The notes beneath the pieces were generated by a model. It had not been told where the DNA came from and searched no databases. It worked only from the letters and a program-made list of their open reading frames with translations. Below, one piece after another: positions 16,530 to 24,582 of a stretch of 25,592 nucleotides of DNA (positions are counted from its first letter, which is position 1; each line of letters begins with the position of its first letter). The position numbers were made by a program, and so were the translations under genes. The DNA lies in IMG/VR virus record IMGVR_UViG_3300021961_000572, positions 1 to 25,592 of that record; one strand, given 5' to 3'. Source of the DNA: a virus.

Positions 16530-18503
16530 ATGGCAGAAACAATTCCAGATCTAGGTCAAGTATCTTCGATACCTCAAAACGCTTTGTTTCTTTTGAGCTA
16601 TTCAGGCGCACCTTCTCAAATTGTATCTTTTGAGGATTTGTCAAAAAACTTTAATTTTGTACAGCCTTTTTCTGGAAATGATATGTTGTTTGGAATTCAA
16701 GATGTTCCAGTAATGCGAATAGTTAATAGTAATAGATATATTGCAATATCGCCAACTGGATCTTTTTCTCCATTATCAGCATTTCATATTAGTGGAGCTT
16801 CTGGAGTTAATAATGTTTTTACTCTTCAGAACCATACCGGAGCAAGTGGTGCGATTAGATTTTACGATGAAACAGGATCTTGGTATCTGTTGAAAGATGG
16901 AAGTAATAATTTTTCAATTAGTGGAGTATTCAGCACAAATATTCAAAATAATAGCCTTTTAATTTCAAATGATGGATCTGTTTTAGTTACAGATGGTTCT
17001 TTATATTCTTATACTGGAGTAGATCCAGACGTTAATATTCAGTTTTCTGTAGCAACGGGAATAAGATTTAGTTTCGACGATAATACTAACGCTGGAGATA
17101 TTACATTAAGTACTAGTGGAATTAATTTTGATTCTGATGTTTATATAGGATATAACACAGGAGCAAATATAATTACTGGAGCGTTTTTTGGTCTTAGTGG
17201 TGCGGTATTCGTAGACAAAGATGATGCCACAGTAAGAGTTGGAAACACAAATAGAAATACAGACGCAAGACTAACGGTTTCAAATGTTGTCGTTGACGGT
17301 TCTCCTTATAAAACATTATTGATAGAAGATGCTGGTGTTCCTAATTTATTTTTTAGAAATACAGGAACACTTCCAAATCTTACGGCTTCAATAATGTATA
17401 ATCAGCCAGTCTCGCAATTACATTTCGCAAGAAATAAGACGGCGGCGACTGTTGCTACTACTGATCCTGTAATTTTTGATTTGGCTAACGGAAGATTAGG
17501 ATTGGGAGGAATAGATCCTACATATCCATTAGACGTTACTGGAACTTCTTCATTTTTATCTCGTTATCAAAGTTATTCTCAATCTGCATTCTCAAGAATA
17601 CAAAGTAATTATGCCACTTCAAGTGGTCCAGTTGATTATGTTGCAACTGCTTATGGATCAGGAGATTTTAACTCATTTATAATTGGATACGATTTTGATA
17701 AGGCTACAACTGGTCCTTCTGGTCCAGCTTCTGGACCAACATCAAGAGTTGGGCAGTTCTTCTTTCAAACTGGAAATGCTTCTAATATTTATGACGCTTC
17801 AAGAAATATAGTTACTATTTCAGATCAAGGAGATATAAATAATAAAGGATTATATACTAGTGATGATAATTTTTGTTATGGTAAGTTTATTGATATTCAT
17901 CGCGCATCGAATTTAACAGGTGGCGCAGTTTATTTAAATTTAGATAATATAGATTATTCATTCAATCAGTCTGGAAGTGCAGCGTACCATACTCTTTTTC
18001 CAGCTTCAGGAAGAATAATTGGTGTTGATTTTATTTGCCAATTAAATAGCGGAATATCCGATGGAACCGGATATTTAATATTTAATAATTTTAGCGGAAT
18101 GACGCTGAACAATGTTGGCGGAACAACATTTGTTAGTGGAATTTCTACTAGTGTTAATAAAAGATTTTTTCAAGTTTGGGACGCTTATTCTAATGATTAC
18201 TACGATTCTCCAACTCTATCGAATCATTGTTATGTTTCTGGAGTTATATCTGGTCAAGGATTTTTAAATTTAAAAGCTAGAATAAATAACGCTTCAGTAG
18301 GAAATAAATTTAATAACTCAGTTACAAAATTAGCTTTTAATCGTTACGATTATGGAAGTTGGGTTGCATATGCTTTGAGAGATGATGGTTCTGGTGGAAC
18401 GGTATTCACTCCTTTGACTGGAGCGATGAATATAACAACAATGGCAGAATATTTTTACGTTTCAGATACCGATTCAAGTGCTGGTACTTACATTTCACAG
18501 TAA
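16530..18503 (+). CDS. Tail fibre-like structural protein
   Basis: 657 residues, 32 nt after the previous stop, with an AGTGTAA element 12 nt before the ATG. The N-terminal 70 residues (I-P-D-L-G-Q-V-S-S-I-P-Q-N-A-L-F-L-L) look like a virion attachment region. The middle is beta-rich with many S-G and T-G turns. Residues 320-338 hold N-G-R-L-G-L-G-G-I-D-P-T-Y-P-L-D-V-T-G, the G-I-G-T-x-x-P-x-Y-x-L-D-V-x-G type motif common in phage fibres. A short Gly-Pro stretch is at 395-404 (G-P-S-G-P-A-S-G-P). The C-terminal about 200 residues form an aromatic-rich domain (from about 455) that could be a receptor-binding or trimer-forming head. No hydrolase motif was found. The stop overlaps the next start by one base (TAATG). 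Confidence 0.6.
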   Translation: MAETIPDLGQVSSIPQNALFLLSYSGAPSQIVSFEDLSKNFNFVQPFSGNDMLFGIQDVPVMRIVNSNRYIAISPTGSFSPLSAFHISGASGVNNVFTLQNHTGASGAIRFYDETGSWYLLKDGSNNFSISGVFSTNIQNNSLLISNDGSVLVTDGSLYSYTGVDPDVNIQFSVATGIRFSFDDNTNAGDITLSTSGINFDSDVYIGYNTGANIITGAFFGLSGAVFVDKDDATVRVGNTNRNTDARLTVSNVVVDGSPYKTLLIEDAGVPNLFFRNTGTLPNLTASIMYNQPVSQLHFARNKTAATVATTDPVIFDLANGRLGLGGIDPTYPLDVTGTSSFLSRYQSYSQSAFSRIQSNYATSSGPVDYVATAYGSGDFNSFIIGYDFDKATTGPSGPASGPTSRVGQFFFQTGNASNIYDASRNIVTISDQGDINNKGLYTSDDNFCYGKFIDIHRASNLTGGAVYLNLDNIDYSFNQSGSAAYHTLFPASGRIIGVDFICQLNSGISDGTGYLIFNNFSGMTLNNVGGTTFVSGISTSVNKRFFQVWDAYSNDYYDSPTLSNHCYVSGVISGQGFLNLKARINNASVGNKFNNSVTKLAFNRYDYGSWVAYALRDDGSGGTVFTPLTGAMNITTMAEYFYVSDTDSSAGTYISQ

Positions 18504-20122
18504 TGGCTAAATTTTTAACATTTGAAACAACAGCGATAAGATTAAACGATTCTATTTTCCCTTCTAATTCAGCATCGTTTGGTCTTCAGGCTAATACTGT
18601 TCCTGTTTTTGATATCAATGGTAATCTTATTGATTACGCCCCAAATGGGCCTATTCAAGGAAAATTTTCTACAGAATTTTATTTGACAGGAGCATTGCCG
18701 GACTTTCTAAAACTTGAGAATCAATCTGATGTTCCTATTTCAGTTTCTTTTAATAATTTTAATATTCCAAGTGCGTTTTTAACTGATTTAAGCTTTAGCG
18801 TTGAACCTTATCAGCCAATTGCAGTTAGCACAAGTTTTGATTTTTATCATGGAATCAAAGCTTTAGATACAAATTTAAATGATATTCATAATTTATTTAG
18901 TCCTGCTGATGGGTCAACAAAAGTTAAAAACAAGTTGGCGACATTAAATGGTCTATCAAGTTATATAATAACTAATAATAGATCTTCTTATCCTGATAAT
19001 TATGATGATTTTATTGTAAGCAATTTTAATTATTCTTTTAGCGTAGAAAGACAGCCTCTTTTAAGAGTAAAACAAAGTATACCTTTAAGAGTGGCTTTGA
19101 AGCAGATTAATGCTCAGTTTGGTGTGACTGCGAATAATATTGATGGGATTTTAGACATTCATGGAAATGACGCAGTGTTTAATGCTGTTTTAAAAGACGC
19201 GCAAAATCCTTCAGTTTATACTAATATGAGTTTGACAGGAATAATTGTGGACCAAAATTATGCAATTTCTGATTCTAGTTATGGAGTTGGATCTATAAAA
19301 ATGATTCAAAATATAAGTAAAAAGAGAAATATTATAAGCATACCTTTTGGAACCAATGATCCACAAATTGTTGAAACCGCTCCTCCAGTTTTGGGAATAT
19401 GGACTCCAACAATAGTTGCTCCAACTATTCCTAAGAAACCTTTGCCTCCTGCTCCACCGGCACCAATAATTACCATTCCTCCAACACCAACACCTCCAGA
19501 ATTAGATCCAGCTTTAATTTGGTTTAATATATATGCTGAAGTTTTAAGATTAGATAAAGATTGCTCTGATAGAGGCTACGCAAGTAGTATAAATAATATT
19601 ATGGTGTCGTCTAATGTTGATTCTCAATTAAATAATACATATTTTGGAAAACAAATTCATTATTATATAGAATTCAAAAATGTTCAAAAATTCGTTCCTC
19701 TTAATAGAAATTTAGATTCTGAAGGAAATATAGTTTCAAATAATTATTTTATTTGCTCAGTGGGAGTTAATAAAAATGTTTTGGATCTTAATTTATCTAG
19801 TCCGGGTTTAAATTTTATAGAAGATTTTAATGAATTTGAAGTTATTGATCCTTGCTATACTGAAAATTTGTCCGCTAATGATCCTAATAGATTTTTAGCT
19901 ATTCAAGCAAAGACAACAACTTGGGTTAAAAAATACGATGAATACGGACAGCAAGATGGTTGCAAAACAGAACATCCAGATGATAATTTATTATGTACAT
20001 CTTGGAAAGTTTATAAGAATTGGGAATCTTTGATAAATTCTATGCAGACAGTTCGTAGCGCTAATCCTGGATTAGATTCATATAAAACTCCATATCCAAT
20101 AATTTATAATATAATTTCATGA
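18503..20122 (+). CDS. Tail-tip protein: tube-like domain, Pro-rich hinge, Cys-containing domain
   Basis: 539 residues in three parts. Residues 1-292 carry the tube pattern: 91-117 (A-F-L-T-D-L-S-F-S-V-E-P-Y-Q-P), 171-211 (I-V-S-N-F-N-Y-S-F-S-V-E-R ... Q-S-I-P-L-R-V), and 242-270 (S-L-T-G-I-I-V-D ... I-K-M-I-Q). Residues 294-336 are a proline-rich hinge, with runs such as P-L-P-P-A-P-P-A-P and P-P-T-P-T-P-P. Residues 337-539 form a separate domain with Cys in D-K-D-C-S, F-I-C-S-V, D-P-C-Y, D-G-C-K and L-L-C-T. The hinge suggests the C-terminal domain is displayed away from a ring. The start overlaps the previous stop by 1 nt and the stop overlaps the next start by 4 nt (ATGA), so translation is coupled. 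I do not recognise a named family for the C-terminal domain. Confidence 0.5.
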   Translation: MAKFLTFETTAIRLNDSIFPSNSASFGLQANTVPVFDINGNLIDYAPNGPIQGKFSTEFYLTGALPDFLKLENQSDVPISVSFNNFNIPSAFLTDLSFSVEPYQPIAVSTSFDFYHGIKALDTNLNDIHNLFSPADGSTKVKNKLATLNGLSSYIITNNRSSYPDNYDDFIVSNFNYSFSVERQPLLRVKQSIPLRVALKQINAQFGVTANNIDGILDIHGNDAVFNAVLKDAQNPSVYTNMSLTGIIVDQNYAISDSSYGVGSIKMIQNISKKRNIISIPFGTNDPQIVETAPPVLGIWTPTIVAPTIPKKPLPPAPPAPIITIPPTPTPPELDPALIWFNIYAEVLRLDKDCSDRGYASSINNIMVSSNVDSQLNNTYFGKQIHYYIEFKNVQKFVPLNRNLDSEGNIVSNNYFICSVGVNKNVLDLNLSSPGLNFIEDFNEFEVIDPCYTENLSANDPNRFLAIQAKTTTWVKKYDEYGQQDGCKTEHPDDNLLCTSWKVYKNWESLINSMQTVRSANPGLDSYKTPYPIIYNIIS

Positions 20123-22956
20123 AAGCTGTAAACGATTATAGAATATTGATGCCAAACATTCCGTTTTACGAAACGGGAGTGACTTTTAATGAATTTGATG
20201 TTGTATATTATACTGGAATAAATCCTGGCACATACATAGACGACAAGGGAAACTCAAGGGTAGTCGCTGCGCCATTTACTACTGGTTATTTTTATTGTAA
20301 AACTAATTTACCTTCTGGAGAAAACTTTTTCTTTAATCGTCCAGATGGAAACAATAGTGGTTATTATTGGACAAATAAATTTTTCTTTGTTCCTACTTAT
20401 GGGTCAAGCGTAAATTTTAAAGCTAATTTTTACGAAAATAAATTTCAAGATGATTATACTGTAATCGTTGGTAAAAGTGAGAACGTAGTTCAAGTAGACG
20501 CGAAATTACAATTTAGTAATATAACAGATACTGAAGCAAAAGCTTTAAATCATTTTTATCAACAATCATTTGTAAAACCTGCGCAATCTAGCGGTCAAGG
20601 ATTGTTGCCAATTGAGGCTGCTTTGTTTCCTCCACATTCAAAAGTAAGACCTTATTATCTTAAGACTATAGATAATAATTTTGAAATGGTTGATTTGAAT
20701 TCTGTAACTCTAAGCTTAGAGTCTCCGTTTGTTTCAGTAACAGAGTGGAAAGAAAAATTAATACCATATGGCGCATCTGATTTTGATAATAATAAGCCAT
20801 ATTCTCAAGATGATTATGTTTTCTTGAATAATGCAGGATCAAAAAATGGATTTTATTATTTTAGCGGAGACGCTGGAGATGAACCTGTTGTGGGAATAAG
20901 TCCGGCAACTAGTAATTCATTTTGGACTCAAAAATTTTATTTTCAGCCAGACAATGCACAGCAGCTTCAATTTAATTCTAATAGTTATAAAAACGATTTA
21001 GGAAATTTTTATCTATACCAGAATGACGGTATTAATTCAAATTCTTTTGATTTTTCTTTAACTTTCAATAACAGATCAGATAAACAAGCAAAAGCAATTT
21101 TACATTTCTTAGAAAATCATAATGGAATTGATCTTTTTGATTATGATATGTATACATTCTTTACTGGAACAAGATCTTTTTATTGTCCAGAATGGAGCCA
21201 TACTTATAATTTCTTAGACAACAATTCTATAACTGCAAGATTCATTGAGTCTAAATTTTCTTTTGACAGGGTATTCGATTTTAAAACTTATTTAACTCCA
21301 ACTGGTTTTAATTTTGGTTTTCTTCCAGCAGGATTTCAAACAAATAAAGAATATGGTATTATAAACAGTGGATTAAGATATCCAGCTTCATATTCTATTT
21401 TAAATAAAGTAGAACAATCTACTCCAACAACAAATTTCTTTTATCACGATTCTTCAGAAAGTGCGACGATTGATGTAAGAGCGGGTAGTACGGGATATTT
21501 TAATATAATATTTCAACATCCACAAAATAGAACAGGTCCAGATCAAATATATGGATTTTTTAATGTGGGACAATCACAAGATAATTTTGGAACAGTTGGA
21601 AATGATTTTCAAATATATTATACAGGATCAAAAGTAAGTGCTGGATCGGCGGCTCCTTATAACTTCTTATCTGGCGTTCAAAACTGCGTAGCTTCGCCTG
21701 TTTTATATGAAAACAAATTAGCTCTTTTGACTCGTTGGACACTTCCTGAATCTGGATATTTCTTTACAGGATTTTCTGGAAGAATATCTACGAATAGTGG
21801 ATTTTCTCCACTTTTATCTGTCACTGGAAAAAGCGTAGCAATTCCATTAAACACTTCAAATTATTTATATGATGTTGGAACTCCAGGAGTTGCTACATAT
21901 GAAATGCTTTTTACAGATTTAAGTTTTGATACAGATTATTATGTCACAATAAGTGGCATGAATGATACATATACTAATACCACTGGCCAAGCCGTTTTCG
22001 CAAGTGGCGTTAGTGAAATAAATTCTTGGCCTTCTTCAGATCCGGTTCAAGGCTATGAGGCGGTATTCAGTGGATTAACGACAGGTGTTTTAAATAAAAT
22101 TGGATCTACACCACCAAATTTAAGATTAACCAAAAAGATTGAAAGCAGAACAGTTAAATCTCAAAAGTTTGATTATTTAGACGTTTATGATTACATTAAG
22201 AAAAATTTTACATATGCAGATAAATTTGATTTTTATTCAGGAATAGTTTTAAACTTAGATAATGTGTTTATTGGTGCCGATAGTATATCTGATAATTATG
22301 ATATATATAATACAGGCTGCTGTATAATAACTGGAAATTATTCTAGTTTAAGTAGCGGATTAACTGTTAATTTATTTAATAATTCGAATATATATGCTAA
22401 AGGTGGAAGCACAAGTAAGTTATCGACAGATTCCGATCCAGTAAAAACAGGAAAAAATGCCTTATATGTAAATTGTAGTGGCGATTTAAATCTTTATTTA
22501 GATAAAAGTTCTTATGTTATAGCTGGAGGAGGAGCGGGTGATAATATTGGAATAAGAGACGTTCTTAATGTAACAAATAATAAATTTTCAACATTAAAAG
22601 AAGTTTTCAGACAATCTTCATTATCGGCGTCTGGAATATTTGATATTCCAACAAATACAAAATACAATACACAAGATATAAATGATTTATTTGGAAGTTT
22701 TAATGATAGCGCTCAAATAATAAATAAAAATTTTACTTCTACGGTTGGAGCTTCTATTTTTTATGATTTCTTTGATCCAGCGGTTATTCCATCTGGATTA
22801 GTTTATGGAAGCCCAGCAACAGCTTTTGGTTCTGGATATTATACTGCTAATATAGAATACACACAAGACGCAGAAGTAAATAAACCTTCTGTTCCTTATG
22901 TATTAGCTAATCTTTTTAAAGTTCAAGGTTCTGTATACCCTTTAAAATCTTCTTAA
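20119..22956 (+). CDS. Minor tail protein M-like, duplicated, with glycine-rich C-terminal region
   Basis: 945 residues. Residues about 283-382 match the lambda gpM type of minor tail protein: F-D-F-S-L-T-F-N-N-R-S, A-K-A-I-L-H-F-L-E-N-H-N-G, F-Y-C-P-E-W-S-H-T-Y, then N-S-I-T-A-R-F-I-E. Residues about 98-205 are a more diverged copy (V-D-A-K-L-Q-F-S-N-I-T, A-K-A-L-N-H-F-Y, L-E-S-P-F). Each copy is preceded by an aromatic module (23-90 and 228-275; F-N-E-F-D-V-V-Y-Y and Y-S-Q-D-D-Y-V-F, each ending with a Trp in Y-W-T-N-K-F or F-W-T-Q-K-F) that resembles chitin-binding type 5/12 modules. Residues about 400-945 are beta-rich; 755-808 include I-Y-A-K-G-G and A-G-G-G-A-G, like the glycine-rich parts of phage tip and fibre proteins. 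Position after the tape measure and before the gpL-like gene supports a tail-tip role. Confidence 0.65.
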   Translation: MKAVNDYRILMPNIPFYETGVTFNEFDVVYYTGINPGTYIDDKGNSRVVAAPFTTGYFYCKTNLPSGENFFFNRPDGNNSGYYWTNKFFFVPTYGSSVNFKANFYENKFQDDYTVIVGKSENVVQVDAKLQFSNITDTEAKALNHFYQQSFVKPAQSSGQGLLPIEAALFPPHSKVRPYYLKTIDNNFEMVDLNSVTLSLESPFVSVTEWKEKLIPYGASDFDNNKPYSQDDYVFLNNAGSKNGFYYFSGDAGDEPVVGISPATSNSFWTQKFYFQPDNAQQLQFNSNSYKNDLGNFYLYQNDGINSNSFDFSLTFNNRSDKQAKAILHFLENHNGIDLFDYDMYTFFTGTRSFYCPEWSHTYNFLDNNSITARFIESKFSFDRVFDFKTYLTPTGFNFGFLPAGFQTNKEYGIINSGLRYPASYSILNKVEQSTPTTNFFYHDSSESATIDVRAGSTGYFNIIFQHPQNRTGPDQIYGFFNVGQSQDNFGTVGNDFQIYYTGSKVSAGSAAPYNFLSGVQNCVASPVLYENKLALLTRWTLPESGYFFTGFSGRISTNSGFSPLLSVTGKSVAIPLNTSNYLYDVGTPGVATYEMLFTDLSFDTDYYVTISGMNDTYTNTTGQAVFASGVSEINSWPSSDPVQGYEAVFSGLTTGVLNKIGSTPPNLRLTKKIESRTVKSQKFDYLDVYDYIKKNFTYADKFDFYSGIVLNLDNVFIGADSISDNYDIYNTGCCIITGNYSSLSSGLTVNLFNNSNIYAKGGSTSKLSTDSDPVKTGKNALYVNCSGDLNLYLDKSSYVIAGGGAGDNIGIRDVLNVTNNKFSTLKEVFRQSSLSASGIFDIPTNTKYNTQDINDLFGSFNDSAQIINKNFTSTVGASIFYDFFDPAVIPSGLVYGSPATAFGSGYYTANIEYTQDAEVNKPSVPYVLANLFKVQGSVYPLKSS

Positions 22957-22958
22957 TT

Positions 22959-24581
22959 ATGCCTTTTATACAAACTCAAAATTTAGTGGTAGAAAAAGAA
23001 GTTCTTTCGGAAATAACCGAACAAGAACAAAAAATTAAACCTGAAAAGTCTTCTTTGATAATATTGCAAGGTGGTCAGGGAGGGTCTTTTGGAGAAAAAA
23101 GTTATAAACCTAAAGTTGTATTAGCTAAAGCCGACATAAATAGCTCAGAGCTATCTTTAGCGTCGGCAAGCATAACAAATCATAGTACAACAGAAATAAA
23201 AAATGAAAATGATTGCGGTTATGCTATAGATTTTAAAACTGATGCTTCTAATCAATGTAATTTTACTATTGGACAATATAATCCTTATGGAGATTTAGAT
23301 ATTTATAATAGATCTCAGCTTTTGCAGTTTTCTGATGTTTTTACTGGAGGGGTTAGTAGTTCTACTGTTTTAAATGATGGTGATAGTGTTGGAAATTTCA
23401 CGCTTGTTTCTTCGACTTCTTTAACTCCACAATTAGATTCAGAATTAAATTTAAATAAATATTATCTTGAATTAAGAAATTCAGCCGCTGTGGCTGACGG
23501 TTTTTATTTACAAAAATCAATTAACTTTGCAGATGTTGGTTCTAGTGTTTATATATTCTATGTGGCTCAAACAGATTTAGCAGATGGTTATGCCACATAT
23601 AACACTGGACAAATATCTTATCAAAAAGATAATTTATCTACACAAATAACAGGAGGTTTTTATCATAACGCATTTCAAGTTGGAGATAAAATAAATATAT
23701 CTCATCCAAATAATTATTTTGGTATCAATGCTACGGTAACTCAAAAAGATGCTTCAGATGTTTATACATTATCTATAACAAAAGAAATAAATACACCTTC
23801 TTCTGCAAAAAATAGTTTGATTGTTTTTCCAGTCGGATCAAGCGCAACAATTCAAGATGTTGAATTAGATGGTTCGAATAAATTATCTATTACAACAGAA
23901 CAGTCTTTGTCAAGTTTTACAGATTATAATACTGTTTTTTCAAATCCTTCATTCGGAACTAAATTTAATATAGGTAAAAAAATAACTATTGATCAAAAAG
24001 AAACTTTAAATAATGTCGGTTTCAGTACAGAAGGAAAGTTTTTATCAGAGCAATTTACATCTTTACCTATCGATGTTTCGTATAATAGAATAGGTAGTAG
24101 AAGTTATATGCAAGATCAGTATGGCACAGATGTTGTAAAAAATGAAATTAAAAATAAAACAAAATTTGGTATTTTTTATCATGGAATAGAAAAAACAATT
24201 TCTAGAAATGAATCTAATACTAGCCAAGCATCTACCACTTATAACTGCGGATCAGAAATATCTTCTTTTATTTCCAATAATCAATTAAATCAAGATATTC
24301 TTAATATGTTGCAAGATAAAACAATTAAAATAATTTTAGGATCTCCTATAAAATATATAAATGGAGTTGCAAGGTGCTATTATTCCAATAAAATATATGA
24401 AGTTTTGGTATATATAGATTTAAAATCATCAGATATACCTAAAGTTTTGTCTTACCTTTCTAGAAAATATAAAGAAAAAATAACATTTTCTTCGCCAGTA
24501 GAATTTCAGTCTACTGATATGTATTATTCTATTACTGATAAAATTAATATAGTTGGTAAAATAAAGAAAACATCTACATAA
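22959..24581 (+). CDS. Tail-tip-associated protein of unknown function
   Basis: 540 residues, start 2 nt after the previous stop. The N-terminus (1-60) is charged and then Gly-rich (L-Q-G-G-Q-G-G-S-F-G). The middle is beta-rich with Ser, Thr, Asn and Asp, without catalytic residues that I can identify. The C-terminal 140 residues are different: more Lys and Ile, a mixed alpha/beta pattern (L-N-Q-D-I-L-N-M-L-Q-D-K-T-I-K-I-I-L-G, then Y-E-V-L-V-Y-I-D-L-K-S-S-D-I-P-K). Cysteines are few and spread out. It lies between the gpM-like and gpL-like genes, a position that is empty in lambda, so it is likely an added tail-tip component. The real function is unknown. Confidence 0.5.
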   Translation: MPFIQTQNLVVEKEVLSEITEQEQKIKPEKSSLIILQGGQGGSFGEKSYKPKVVLAKADINSSELSLASASITNHSTTEIKNENDCGYAIDFKTDASNQCNFTIGQYNPYGDLDIYNRSQLLQFSDVFTGGVSSSTVLNDGDSVGNFTLVSSTSLTPQLDSELNLNKYYLELRNSAAVADGFYLQKSINFADVGSSVYIFYVAQTDLADGYATYNTGQISYQKDNLSTQITGGFYHNAFQVGDKINISHPNNYFGINATVTQKDASDVYTLSITKEINTPSSAKNSLIVFPVGSSATIQDVELDGSNKLSITTEQSLSSFTDYNTVFSNPSFGTKFNIGKKITIDQKETLNNVGFSTEGKFLSEQFTSLPIDVSYNRIGSRSYMQDQYGTDVVKNEIKNKTKFGIFYHGIEKTISRNESNTSQASTTYNCGSEISSFISNNQLNQDILNMLQDKTIKIILGSPIKYINGVARCYYSNKIYEVLVYIDLKSSDIPKVLSYLSRKYKEKITFSSPVEFQSTDMYYSITDKINIVGKIKKTST

Positions 24582-24582
24582 T

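Noticed and set aside
17712-17744. Collagen-like domain in the fibre-like protein
   Set aside because: Only three irregular G-P steps are present; too short for a collagen-like triple helix.
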